Assembly: GCF_900128485.1 (NCBI RefSeq)
Contig: NZ_LT635861.1
Location: forward strand, 553,792 to 617,791
DNA from: Duodenibacillus massiliensis
GTDB lineage: Bacteria; Pseudomonadota; Gammaproteobacteria; Burkholderiales; Burkholderiaceae_F
Direction: 5' to 3'
DNA: 64,000 nt
In this document: one piece after another, positions 35,970 to 44,360 of the stretch
Position numbering within the stretch: position 1 is the stretch's first letter
Layout of the letters: each line of letters starts with the position of its first letter
Translations under genes and position numbers: made by a program
The notes under the pieces: model-generated
Database searches by the model: none
What the model was told of the DNA's origin: nothing
What the model saw: the letters and a program-made list of their open reading frames with translations, nothing else

Positions 35970-35991
35970 CCCCCCGTCTGAAGACGGGGGG
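35970..35991. repeat. right-end hairpin of an IS200/IS605-type element
   Basis: CCCCCCGTC and GACGGGGGG form a perfect 9-bp stem around TGAA, 41 bases beyond the tnpB stop on its 3' side. Imperfect palindromes in this position mark the right end of IS605-type elements and the 3' part of the omega (guide) RNA scaffold. On the minus strand the stem is followed by TTGTTTACG. Confidence 0.6.
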
Positions 35992-36031
35992 TTTATTGTA
36001 ACCGCATCACACGGCCCAACATAAGGCTGGT

Positions 36032-36899
36032 TTACATCAGCCCCTGTGCTGACAGCTGTCGGCACAGACCCTGCAGGTTGCGGCTCGCATTCAAGTCGCT
36101 GTGAGCAAGGTGACCACATTGGCTGCAGCAAAACCCGTGCTTATGGCGTTTGCCCGGTGCCCCGCACTGTGAGCATGTCTGGCTTGTATAGCGCGGATCC
36201 AGGAAAACACACCGGATTCCAGCGGCTGCCGCTTTGTAAACAATCATCTCCTGCAACTCACGGAAAGACCAGCGGTGCAGTCGGCTTCTGATGCGTTTCC
36301 CGGCCTTGATGTGATCCCGGATATGCGTTAGGTCTTCCAGGGCGATTAACTTGATACCCCGCTTTGCGGCTTCCTGCACAATCTCTTTGCTTACAACGTT
36401 ATTGACATGCGTCACATGGCGTCTTTCTCGGCCTGAGGCTTTTTTTTAGGTGCTGTCCGGCACTCTGAGAGCCGTTGCGCTGAAGACGCTTTCTCTGACT
36501 CATATATCGGTCTCTTTTATCCTTTAATGCTCCTGCTTTCCAAATACGGCCCATGCTGACGGCCGCAATATTGTTCTCGCCGACATCAATACCCATGATC
36601 TCGTCGGCTTTCAGATTCTTTAAATGCTCTTCGCCCGAACAACCTTGGGACTCCACAGCGATGTGAAGCTCCCAAAACGCTTCTTTCCGGCCTCTCCGGG
36701 GATGCAGAACAAGGTTGCACTCCTTACGCTTTCCCGAAGCCGGCAACTCTTTTTGAAAAGGGCCGGGGCACAGACGTGCCCGAATCCGACCGCTGATGGT
36801 TGAAATTGAAACAGTGCCGTCAGGGAAAAAATGTCAGCGTGTTCTTGTCGACGTGAACCGAGGGGCGCCTGAACACCAGCGTCTTGATGATGCGGAAAT
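36032..36899 (-). pseudogene. tnpB: tnpB (IS200/IS605 family RNA-guided nuclease), decayed
   Basis: Three consecutive minus-strand frames make one TnpB. The outer segment (HFRIIKTLVFRRPSVHVDKN) ends in a T6 run at 36826-36831. The middle segment runs from FPDGTVSISTISGRI to the RuvC-I aspartate in MGIDVGENNIA and the conserved KRLQRN. An A8 run at 36440-36447 then shifts into the last segment. That segment has the RuvC-II glutamate (LIALEDLTHIR), the zinc ribbon CSQCGAPGKRHKHGFCCSQC and the RuvC-III aspartate (HSDLNASRNL). Removing one base from each run restores one frame. The N-terminal helix-turn-helix region is missing, and no tnpA is present. Confidence 0.85.
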
Positions 36900-36909
36900 G
36901 CGAAATTCG

Positions 36910-36937
36910 AAAAACCCGGCCTCGGCCGGGTTTTTTG
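36910..36937. terminator. GC-rich terminator hairpin
   Basis: AAAACCCGGC/GCCGGGTTTT with loop CTCG is flanked by A and T runs, so it can end transcripts from either side. It lies between the tnpB remnant and ccmA, isolating the ccm operon. The following 130 bases contain GACTAG/CTAGTC (36960-36981) and a TATAAG (37004-37009) that may belong to the ccm promoter. Confidence 0.75.
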
Positions 36938-37070
36938 TAAGATTTGGTTAATCGGTTTTGACTAGACTCAGCGGACTAGTCAGAAAGTCTGCCTTCGGGC
37001 GGATATAAGCGTTCAGCAAAGCCCATGCAAAAAGGGGTTGTCTGCCGCTAAAAGAAGGATCCCGGGATTT

Positions 37071-37781
37071 ATGTCAAATTCTGCTGTTGCGCGCAACGGG
37101 CTCAGTGTCTGCGGTCTTGAGCTCGAGCGCGGTGAGAGACTGCTTTTCAGGGGGCTCGCGTTTGAAGCGCCTCCGGGCACGCTTGTGCGCCTTGCCGGCG
37201 CAAACGGCACCGGTAAAACAAGCCTTCTGAGGCTTTTGACGGGGCTTATGGTTCCCGACGCCGGCGAAATTCTCTATAAGGGCGAGTCCATCACAAAGCT
37301 CAGGGAAGACTTTCACCGAGATCTCGTCTATATCGGCCACATGAACGGCGTCAAGGACGATCTGAGCGCCCGGGAAAATGTGCGCATTGCCGCACGGCTC
37401 GGAAACCTCATTGTCACCGACAGTCAGATTAACGAGGCGCTCGGCGCCGTCGGACTTACAGACTTCACCGAACATACAACCGGGGAACTAAGCCAGGGGC
37501 AGAGGCGGCGCGTGGCGCTTGCGCGCCTTTTTGTGAGCGAAATGAAGCCCGTCTGGATTCTGGATGAACCCTTTACGGCGCTTGACGTTCAGAGCGTGGC
37601 GAACCTTTCGGACGCCGTTGCCCGGCATGTCAGGGCGGGCGGCATCGTTATTTACACCACCCACCAGGAGTGTGCCGTGGACGTCCCTGAGGAAAAGAAA
37701 CTCACGGTGGACGTCTCCGCCTTTGCCCCAAAACGCAAAAAGAAGGCACAGGCGTGCCTCGGGGGAGGTGATCATGTTTAA
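37071..37781 (+). CDS. ccmA: heme-exporter ATPase CcmA
   Basis: The 236-residue ABC ATPase has Walker A GANGTGKTSLL, signature LSQGQRRRVALARL and Walker B PVWILDEPF followed by TTHQ. CcmAB drives release of heme-loaded CcmE from CcmC in system I cytochrome c maturation. The ATG at 37071 follows AAGGATCCCGGGATTT; a TTG at 37038 is less likely. It overlaps ccmB by 8 bases. This is the first gene of a complete ccmABCDEFGHI operon. Confidence 0.93.
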   Translation: MSNSAVARNGLSVCGLELERGERLLFRGLAFEAPPGTLVRLAGANGTGKTSLLRLLTGLMVPDAGEILYKGESITKLREDFHRDLVYIGHMNGVKDDLSARENVRIAARLGNLIVTDSQINEALGAVGLTDFTEHTTGELSQGQRRRVALARLFVSEMKPVWILDEPFTALDVQSVANLSDAVARHVRAGGIVIYTTHQECAVDVPEEKKLTVDVSAFAPKRKKKAQACLGGGDHV

Positions 37782-38442
37782 TCTCTTTCTCTCGGTGGTC
37801 CGCCGCGACCTGATGCTTGCACTGCGGCAAAAAAGCGACCTTGTTCAAACGATCTTCTTTTTCGCGGTCGTCGTGACGCTGGTGCCGCTCGGGGTCGGAG
37901 CCGAACAAAACGTCTTAAGAACGATGGCCCCGGGCGTGGTGTGGGTGGCGGCTCTTTTGGCGGCTCTTTTGTCGCTGCCGCGCATTTTTGCCCTGGACTA
38001 CGCCGACGGAACGCTTGAGCAGATGCTTATTTCCGCCGAACCCTTAAGCGTCATCGTGGTCGGCAAAGTCGTTGCGCACTGGCTCGTCACCGGGATTCCG
38101 ATCACGGTTTTTGCGGCCGTTTTCGGTATTTTGTTTGACCTCCCGGTTGATCAGACGGCGGTGCTGATGTTTTCCCTTTTGCTCGGCACACCGGTCTTAA
38201 GTCTTGTGGGGGCAATCGGTGCGGCGCTCACCCTGGGACTCAGAGCTGGTTCCGTCTTAACGAGCCTTTTGGTGCTGCCGCTTTACATTCCGGTTTTGAT
38301 TTTCGGCGCAGGCGCAACCGTGCAGGTCGCCATCAGCGTGAGCCCTGCGGCCTACCTCATGGTCACCGCCGGACTGAGCTTTTTTGCGCTTGCCGCAGCG
38401 CCCTTTGCGGTGGCGGCCGCCCTTCGGATTTCACTGCAGTAA
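37774..38442 (+). CDS. ccmB: heme-exporter membrane protein CcmB
   Basis: The 222-residue protein has six transmembrane segments, beginning MFNLFLSVVRRDLMLALRQK with the family FFFAVVVTLVPLGVG segment. It is the membrane partner of CcmA. GGGGGAGGTGATC precedes the ATG at 37774, and the start overlaps the ccmA stop, indicating coupled translation. The frame upstream of 37774 is ccmA sequence. Confidence 0.93.
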   Translation: MFNLFLSVVRRDLMLALRQKSDLVQTIFFFAVVVTLVPLGVGAEQNVLRTMAPGVVWVAALLAALLSLPRIFALDYADGTLEQMLISAEPLSVIVVGKVVAHWLVTGIPITVFAAVFGILFDLPVDQTAVLMFSLLLGTPVLSLVGAIGAALTLGLRAGSVLTSLLVLPLYIPVLIFGAGATVQVAISVSPAAYLMVTAGLSFFALAAAPFAVAAALRISLQ

Positions 38443-38466
38443 AACTACACCCCATCAAGGAGAAGC

Positions 38467-39195
38467 ATGAAGAACGCATTTTTTACCCCGGAAGGTTTTT
38501 ACCGTACCGCGGGTTATTCGGTGAAGTGGCTCTACGGCCTTGCGGCTGTCTGCGCCGCCGTCGCGTTTTACCTCGGCTTTTTTGTCTGCCCCATTGACGC
38601 CACGCAGGGTAACTCCTACCGCATCATCTTTATTCACGTGGCAAGTGCCTGGATGAGCATGCTCATCTATGTTGTGATGGCGGTCTTTTCCGCTGCGGCG
38701 CTTGTGACCAACAACAAGATGTGCTCGATTTTCTCGGCCGCGATGGCGCCCACCGGGGCCCTGATGGCGTTTCTTGCGCTTTTTTCGGGATCTTTCTGGG
38801 GACGCCCCACATGGGGAACCCACTGGGTGTGGGACGCGCGTCTGACAAGTGAACTCATCCTTCTCTTTCTTTACCTCGGTTTTCTGGCGCTTCAGAGCGC
38901 GATTGCCGATCACCGCCGTGCCGACAAGGCCTGTGCCGTGATCGCGATTGTGGGCGTTGTGAACGTCCCGATCATTTATTTCTCGGTGAAGTGGTGGAAC
39001 ACGCTGCATCAGGGCGCTTCGATCACGAGCAAAGGTTCTTCTATCGCTCCGATCATGCTCTACACGCTGCTTTTGATGGTTGTGGCCTTCTGGATCTACA
39101 GTTTTGCCTCAACTTTTGTGCGTGCGCGCTCGATGATTCTGGAACGTGAACGCCGGCAGACGTGGGTACAGGCGCTTGTGAAGGAGGGTAAGTAA
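38467..39195 (+). CDS. ccmC: heme-handling protein CcmC
   Basis: The 242-residue protein has six helices and the tryptophan-rich WWD-type motif (FWGRPTWGTHWVWDARLTS) in a periplasmic loop. Flanking histidines (IIFIHVASAWMS and the later loop) hold heme. CcmC attaches heme to the histidine of CcmE. AAGGAGAAGC precedes the ATG. ccmD starts one base after its stop. Confidence 0.95.
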   Translation: MKNAFFTPEGFYRTAGYSVKWLYGLAAVCAAVAFYLGFFVCPIDATQGNSYRIIFIHVASAWMSMLIYVVMAVFSAAALVTNNKMCSIFSAAMAPTGALMAFLALFSGSFWGRPTWGTHWVWDARLTSELILLFLYLGFLALQSAIADHRRADKACAVIAIVGVVNVPIIYFSVKWWNTLHQGASITSKGSSIAPIMLYTLLLMVVAFWIYSFASTFVRARSMILERERRQTWVQALVKEGK

Positions 39196-39196
39196 C

Positions 39197-39376
39197 ATGG
39201 ACTGGACTTCAATTACGCATTTTCTGCACATGGACGGTCACGGCTTTTATGTCTGGAGTGCCTACGGAATGGCCACGTTTCTTGTGATCGCTGAAAGTTT
39301 TATGCATGTAAGACGCCGCAAGGCGGCCCTCGATCGCGTGAAAAAAGAAGCGGCGCGCGCCGAGATTGAGGCGTAA
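39197..39376 (+). CDS. ccmD: heme exporter protein CcmD
   Basis: The 59-residue protein starts MDWTSITHFLHMDGHGFYVW. One transmembrane helix (YGMATFLVIAESFMHV) is followed by a basic cytoplasmic tail (RRRKAALDRVKKEAARAE). This is the typical CcmD pattern, including GHGFYVWSAYG before the helix. CcmD helps release holo-CcmE from CcmABC. AAGGAGGGTAAGTAAC supplies the ribosome site inside the end of ccmC. Confidence 0.9.
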   Translation: MDWTSITHFLHMDGHGFYVWSAYGMATFLVIAESFMHVRRRKAALDRVKKEAARAEIEA

Positions 39377-39434
39377 GCCCCATTAAAAGAACACAGTTTT
39401 TAACCGCTTTATTGACCCCAAGGAGCAGAGAACT

Positions 39435-39926
39435 ATGGAGAATCGAGCTGCCAAACGACTGGCTTTGATTGTCGGCGCGGTTGCCGTTGTGGGCGTCGGG
39501 GCCTACCTGATGCTTTCCGCTTTTAACGAAAACCTGGTGTTTTTCTATTCCCCCATGCAGGTGCAGGCGCAGGAAGCCCCCAAGGGCCGTACCTTCCGTA
39601 TGGGCGGGATGGTGATGCCCGGCTCCGTCAAGCGCCTTGAAGACGGCGTTACGGTGAGTTTCGGCATCACCGATACCGGAGCCGTGATCCCCGCGCAGTT
39701 TAAGGGGATTCTCCCCGACCTCTTTAAGGAAGGTAAGGGCGTTGTGGCTCAGGGTAAGTTAAACGATCAGGGCGTTTTCGTCTGCAGCGAAGTGCTTGCT
39801 AAACACGACGAAAACTACATGCCGCCTGAGGCGCAGGATGCTGTGGACAAGGCCCATGCCGCCATGCGTACGGCTGACTATAAAAATGCCGAAGAGGGTG
39901 TGTCGATGGCGCACTCCAAGCAGTAA
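39435..39926 (+). CDS. ccmE: periplasmic heme chaperone CcmE
   Basis: The 163-residue protein has an N-terminal anchor (LALIVGAVAVVGVGAYLML), an OB-fold domain (RTFRMGGMVMPGSVKR) and the heme-attachment sequence VLAKHDENYMPPE. In it, His binds heme covalently and Tyr is the axial ligand (HxxxY). The tail is flexible. It receives heme from CcmC and passes it to CcmF. The gap of 58 bases after ccmD is the largest in the operon. Confidence 0.95.
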   Translation: MENRAAKRLALIVGAVAVVGVGAYLMLSAFNENLVFFYSPMQVQAQEAPKGRTFRMGGMVMPGSVKRLEDGVTVSFGITDTGAVIPAQFKGILPDLFKEGKGVVAQGKLNDQGVFVCSEVLAKHDENYMPPEAQDAVDKAHAAMRTADYKNAEEGVSMAHSKQ

Positions 39927-39963
39927 TTCAATCAACAAACTTCTCGGTTAAGGGAGATATCCC

Positions 39964-41937
39964 GTGATAGCGGAAATCGGTCATTTTGCACTGATTCTGG
40001 CGCTCATCGTGGCCGTGATTCAGGGGGTGCTGCCGCTTGTCGGCGCCGCCCGCGGAATCTCGTCCTGGATGGCGGCCGGACGCATGTGCGCCAGCGCCAA
40101 CGCGCTTTTTCTGACGGTGGCCTTCGCCTCGCTCGCGTACTGCTTCTATATCAGTGACTTCACTGTGCTCAACGTGGCGAACAACTCCAATTCGCTTTTG
40201 CCCTGGTACTACAAGGTGGCGGCAACCTGGGGCAGCCACGAGGGCTCGATTCTGTTCTGGTCAGTGACGCTTTCCTGGTGGGCTTTGGCTGTTTCCTTCG
40301 CAAGCCGCCGGCTTTCCGAAGAAATGATGGCGCGTGTTTTAGGCATCATGGGCCTTGTGCTCATGGGCTTTCTGGCGTTCATGCTCTTTACCTCCAACCC
40401 CTTCCTGCGCCTTTTCCCGGCTGCTCCCGAAGGGGCTGACTTAAATCCCCTGCTGCAGGACCCGGGGATGGTCTTTCATCCGCCGCTTCTGTATCTGGGC
40501 TACGTGGGCTTTTCCGTGCCCTTTGCCTTCGCGCTCGCAGCCCTGATCAGCGGTAAGCTCGATGTGGCCTGGGCGCGCTGGATGCGTCCGTGGACGACGG
40601 CGGCGTGGATTCTTCTCACGCTCGGCATCAGTCTGGGTTCCTACTGGGCCTATTACGAACTCGGCTGGGGCGGCTGGTGGTTCTGGGATCCGGTGGAAAA
40701 CAGCTCCTTTATGCCGTGGTTGACCGGTACTGCGCTGATGCACAGCCTTGCCGTGACGGAAAAGCGCGGGTGCTTCAAGATCTGGACGGTGCTCCTTGCG
40801 ATCATCACCTTTTCGCTCTCGCTTCTTGGGACCTTCCTCGTGCGCTCGGGGGTTCTCACGTCCGTTCACGCGTTTGCGACTGATCCGGAACGCGGCGTGT
40901 TTATTCTCGCCTTCCTCATCATCGTGATCGGCCTGTCGTTCCTTCTGTTTGCCTGGCGTGCTCCCACGGTGGGCCTCGGAGGCAACTTCTCGATGGTAAG
41001 TCGCGAGTCGATGCTTCTTGTGAACAACGTGCTTCTTGTTGTCGCGATGGGCGCGGTTCTTCTGGGAACGCTCTATCCCTTGTTCCTTGACGCTTTAAAC
41101 GCCGGCAAGATCTCGGTCGGGCCCCCGTACTTTGACTCGGTCTTCGGGCCGATCATGCTGCCGATGCTCTTCCTTTTGGGCGTGGCTCCGTTTGCCCGCT
41201 GGAAGGAAGCCGATCCGCTTACGCTTACCAAGAAGCTCTGGTGGTGCTTTGCCGCGGCCATTGTGATTGCCGCCGTGGTGCCTTTCCTCATGGGACGCTG
41301 GAGCCACTGGGTCTTTATCGGCGTGACGCTTGCGGTTTGGGTTGCCATTACCGTGGTCTACAACATCATCGACCGCGGCCGCAACATGCAGGGCAGTTTC
41401 TTTGCGAAACTTTTCCGTCATCCGCGTGCTTTCTGGGGCATGCAGCTCGCGCACCTGGGCGTGGCCGTTTTTGTGATCGGTGTGGCTCTTGTGAAGGGCT
41501 ACCCGGCCGAACGCGATGTGCGCATGTACGTGGGCGAACAGGTGACGGTTGCCGGTTACAGCTTTGTCTTTAACGGCACGAAGGAAGTGCGCGGTCAGAA
41601 CTACACGGCTGTGCGCGGTGACTTCACCGTGACGCGTGAAGGCAAGGAAATCACGCGGCTTTATCCTGAAAAGCGCAATTACTTCTCGTCCCGCTCCATG
41701 CCCATGACCGAAGCCGCGATCCGCCACTCGATCACCGGCGACATCTATGTAAGTCTCGGTGAGCCGACGCCTGACGGCGGCTGGATTGTGCGCGCTTACT
41801 CCAAGCCCTTTGTGACATGGATCTGGTGGGGCACGATCATCATGGCCTTGGGCGGCCTTTTGGCGATGACCGACAGACGCTACCGTCTGCGCCGCCGTGA
41901 AGACAAGGGTGCGGACGCCGCAGTGAAGGAGGCTTAA
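39964..41937 (+). CDS. ccmF: cytochrome c heme lyase subunit CcmF
   Basis: The 657-residue integral protein has about fifteen helices. The WWD motif is GWGGWWFWDPVENSSFMPWL near residue 235. Histidines in the WGSHEGS loop and the HPPLLYLGYVG segment are heme ligands in the family. A large C-terminal periplasmic domain precedes the last helix. CcmF joins heme vinyls to apocytochrome CxxCH thiols with CcmH/I. The start is GTG at 39964 after GGGAGATATCCC. Confidence 0.96.
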   Translation: MIAEIGHFALILALIVAVIQGVLPLVGAARGISSWMAAGRMCASANALFLTVAFASLAYCFYISDFTVLNVANNSNSLLPWYYKVAATWGSHEGSILFWSVTLSWWALAVSFASRRLSEEMMARVLGIMGLVLMGFLAFMLFTSNPFLRLFPAAPEGADLNPLLQDPGMVFHPPLLYLGYVGFSVPFAFALAALISGKLDVAWARWMRPWTTAAWILLTLGISLGSYWAYYELGWGGWWFWDPVENSSFMPWLTGTALMHSLAVTEKRGCFKIWTVLLAIITFSLSLLGTFLVRSGVLTSVHAFATDPERGVFILAFLIIVIGLSFLLFAWRAPTVGLGGNFSMVSRESMLLVNNVLLVVAMGAVLLGTLYPLFLDALNAGKISVGPPYFDSVFGPIMLPMLFLLGVAPFARWKEADPLTLTKKLWWCFAAAIVIAAVVPFLMGRWSHWVFIGVTLAVWVAITVVYNIIDRGRNMQGSFFAKLFRHPRAFWGMQLAHLGVAVFVIGVALVKGYPAERDVRMYVGEQVTVAGYSFVFNGTKEVRGQNYTAVRGDFTVTREGKEITRLYPEKRNYFSSRSMPMTEAAIRHSITGDIYVSLGEPTPDGGWIVRAYSKPFVTWIWWGTIIMALGGLLAMTDRRYRLRRREDKGADAAVKEA

Positions 41938-41939
41938 AT

Positions 41940-42473
41940 ATGCGTTGGAAGTTTCTGATTCCTCTTGCGATATTTCTGTTTCTTGCCGGGTTCCTCTTAA
42001 AGGGCCTTTACATGGATCCGAGAAAGGTTCCGTCTGCTCTGATTGACAAGCCGGCGCCGGAGTTTTCTCTGCCTCAGCTTCATGACCCGCAAAAGACCGT
42101 AACCAAGAAGGATCTTCTCGGGAAGGTCTACCTCTTAAACGTCTGGGCGAGCTGGTGTGAGTCCTGCCAGTACGAGCATCCCTTTTACGTGCAGTTAAAG
42201 CGTGCCGGTGAAAAGATCTTCATCGTGGGCTACAACTACCGTGACAAGCGCTTTGCCGCACTGCAGTGGCTCGATAACCTCGGAGATCCCTATGACGTGT
42301 CCGTGATGGACGCTGACGGCCGCACCGCCATTGACTTCGGTGTCTACGGTGCGCCCGAGACGTTCCTTGTGGACAAAAAAGGTGTGATCCGCCACAAAGT
42401 GGTGGGACCGGTGACGCCTGAAATCTGGAAAAACGAACTCAAACCGCTGATTGACAAGCTGGAGGCGCAATGA
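41940..42473 (+). CDS. ccmG: thiol:disulfide reductase CcmG/DsbE
   Basis: The 177-residue membrane-anchored thioredoxin has an N-terminal helix (LIPLAIFLFLAGFLLKGLY) and then the fold with active site NVWASWCESCQYEHP; the CxxC is CESC rather than the common CPTC. The family GVYGAPETFLVDKKG cis-proline region is present. It keeps apocytochrome cysteines reduced for heme ligation. The stop overlaps the ccmH start by 4 bases. Confidence 0.94.
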   Translation: MRWKFLIPLAIFLFLAGFLLKGLYMDPRKVPSALIDKPAPEFSLPQLHDPQKTVTKKDLLGKVYLLNVWASWCESCQYEHPFYVQLKRAGEKIFIVGYNYRDKRFAALQWLDNLGDPYDVSVMDADGRTAIDFGVYGAPETFLVDKKGVIRHKVVGPVTPEIWKNELKPLIDKLEAQ

Positions 42474-42961
42474 AAAAGCTCATCTGTGTATTAGCGGGCC
42501 TGTGCGCGTTCTCTGCTTCGTACGCGGCGGCTGAAGCGCCGGCCGCGGCCGCCCCGCATGAAGCAGCGCCCACGCAGTTTGATCCGGTGGCGCACAAGCG
42601 CGTTCTGGGCATTTCCGAGCAGCTCCGTTGCCTCGTGTGCCAGAACCAGTCGATTGCCGAAAGTAATGCGGAACTTGCGGTGGACCTGAGAAATCAGGTG
42701 ATTGAGCAGATCAAGGCCGGCCGCAGCGATAAGGAAATCATCGACTACATGGTGGACCGCTACGGCGACTTTGTGCTCTACAAGCCGCCCTTTAAGGCGT
42801 CAACGGCTATTTTGTGGCTCGGGCCCGTCGTGCTCTTCATTGCGGCGCTTCTTGGCTTTTACATCAACCTGCGCCGCCGCAAGCAGACGGTTCAGAAGAC
42901 GGAAACGGCCTTAACGCCCGAAGAGCGTAAAAAGGCTGACGCCCTCTTGCGCGGAGAGTAA
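42470..42961 (+). CDS. ccmH: cytochrome c maturation thiol oxidoreductase CcmH
   Basis: The 163-residue protein has a signal peptide, the active-site motif LRCLVCQNQSIAESNA (LRCxxC) near residue 44 and a C-terminal transmembrane helix (LWLGPVVLFIAALLGFYI). This is the short CcmH of organisms with a separate CcmI. It reduces apocytochrome c with CcmG. It overlaps ccmG and is 3 bases from ccmI. Confidence 0.95.
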   Translation: MKKLICVLAGLCAFSASYAAAEAPAAAAPHEAAPTQFDPVAHKRVLGISEQLRCLVCQNQSIAESNAELAVDLRNQVIEQIKAGRSDKEIIDYMVDRYGDFVLYKPPFKASTAILWLGPVVLFIAALLGFYINLRRRKQTVQKTETALTPEERKKADALLRGE

Positions 42962-42964
42962 CCG

Positions 42965-44248
42965 ATGCTCATTACATTCATTATCTGTGCCCTGATTCTG
43001 ACGGCGGCGGGGCTTGCCCTCATCGTCTGGGGGCTTGTGAAAAAGCACCGCGCGGATGCCGGAAAGGTGAGAGCCGAGCAAAACCTCGCGCTTTTGCGCG
43101 CTCAGTACGCCGAGCTTGAAGCCGACTACAAGGCTGGCAAAATTCCCGAGGACGAGTACACCGAGACCAAGACGGAAATCGAACACCGTGTGATCGAGGA
43201 GACTGCTGAAGGTGAGGAGAGCGTGCGGCGCGACGGCCGTCAGGGGCTTTACGCCGCCTTCGTGATTGTCGTTGCTGTCCCCGTTCTTGCGTTTGTGGGG
43301 TATGAGTACCTGGGGTCTCCGCAGGCACTGGACCCGGTCTTTATGCAGCAACAGCAGCAGAACATGACCGGCATGCAGGGACACTCCGAAGCCGATCTGA
43401 TGGATTCCATCAAACTGCTGGAAGACCGTCTGAAGGAAAATCCCGACAACGCCGACGGCTGGATGATGCTCGCCAAGACCTACGCGTCCTTTAAAAACTG
43501 GAAGGAAAGTTCGCGCGCGTTTGCTGAGGTAAACCGCCTTGTGCCGCACAACCCGGACGTTCTCGCGGACTGGGCGGACGTTCTGGCAGCGACCACAGGT
43601 TCCATTGAAGGTAAGCCTCAGGAACTCATTGAGGAGGCTCTGAAAATCGATCCGATGCACTGGAAGGCACTGGCTCTGATGGGAACGCTCTGCTACGACA
43701 AGCGTGACTTTAAGGGTGCCGTGACTTACTGGGAGCGCATGCGTTCGGGCACTGAGCAGGGCAGCGAAGAGTGGCGTCAGATCACGGAAAACATTGAGCA
43801 GGCCCGCCGCATGGGGGGACTTCCTGCCGAGACAAGCGCCCTGCAGCCGGCACCTGCCGGGGTCAAAGCGCCCGTGAAGGAAAAGGCCGCGGCGCCCGGT
43901 AAGGTCTTTATTACCGGAACGGTGGATGTGGCCCCCGCGATGAAGGGAAAACTCACCGGTAAGGAAACGGTCTTTGTGTTTGCACGCAGTGTGACGGGCA
44001 GCAAAATGCCGGTTGCCTTTATCCGCCTGGATGCGGCAAACCTTCCCGCGAGTTTCCGCCTTGACGGCATGAGCCAGATGGGAATGGGCGTGAAGACCCT
44101 GGCTGACGTCATGGAAGCCATTGTTGAAGCGCGCGTTTCACGCTCCGGCAACTTTATGCCCGGTCCCGGCGATCTTGAGGGTTCCGCCGGAACCGTTAAG
44201 GTCGGGGCTGAAGGCGTGAAGATTGTGATTGACCGTGTGGTACCTTAA
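42965..44248 (+). CDS. ccmI: cytochrome c biogenesis protein CcmI
   Basis: The 427-residue protein has an N-terminal two-helix membrane domain (residues 1-24 and about 97-115) flanking a coiled-coil loop. TPR repeats follow from about residue 145 (DNADGWMMLAKTYASFKNWK, HWKALALMGTLCYDKRDFKG) and a C-terminal periplasmic beta-rich domain. CcmI binds the C-terminal helix of apocytochrome c and presents it to CcmFH. It is the last gene of the operon, followed by a strong terminator. Confidence 0.92.
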   Translation: MLITFIICALILTAAGLALIVWGLVKKHRADAGKVRAEQNLALLRAQYAELEADYKAGKIPEDEYTETKTEIEHRVIEETAEGEESVRRDGRQGLYAAFVIVVAVPVLAFVGYEYLGSPQALDPVFMQQQQQNMTGMQGHSEADLMDSIKLLEDRLKENPDNADGWMMLAKTYASFKNWKESSRAFAEVNRLVPHNPDVLADWADVLAATTGSIEGKPQELIEEALKIDPMHWKALALMGTLCYDKRDFKGAVTYWERMRSGTEQGSEEWRQITENIEQARRMGGLPAETSALQPAPAGVKAPVKEKAAAPGKVFITGTVDVAPAMKGKLTGKETVFVFARSVTGSKMPVAFIRLDAANLPASFRLDGMSQMGMGVKTLADVMEAIVEARVSRSGNFMPGPGDLEGSAGTVKVGAEGVKIVIDRVVP

Positions 44249-44282
44249 GGTTTGCCTTCCGGTATCGCCTTAAGCTAAGCGG

Positions 44283-44318
44283 AAAAAGCAGCTGGAATCA
44301 GATCCCGCTGCTTTTTTC
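44283..44318 (+). terminator. terminator of the ccm operon
   Basis: AAAAAGCAGC pairs with GCTGCTTTTT around a 14-base loop, ending in a T-run, 34 bases after ccmI. Confidence 0.85.
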
Positions 44319-44360
44319 GTTATGTTGTCTGAAGTGCTTTTTGATGGAGATGAGTGATGT

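Larger units (their letters stand above)
35960..36899 (-). mobile_element. remnant of an IS200/IS605-type element (tnpB only)
   Basis: The remnant comprises the tnpB pseudogene and the right-end hairpin. The left end is not identifiable: homology to TnpB stops next to a terminator at 36911. The right boundary is probably just past the hairpin, near TTTAC (35961-35966 on the minus strand). The element separates the MATE/ilvD block from the ccm operon. Confidence 0.6.

Noticed and set aside
36440-36447. Programmed -1 frameshift in tnpB at the A8 run
   Set aside because: A -1 shift leads to a stop within ten codons. The frame is restored only by +1 or by losing a base, and a second break exists upstream, so decay or sequence error is the better reading.
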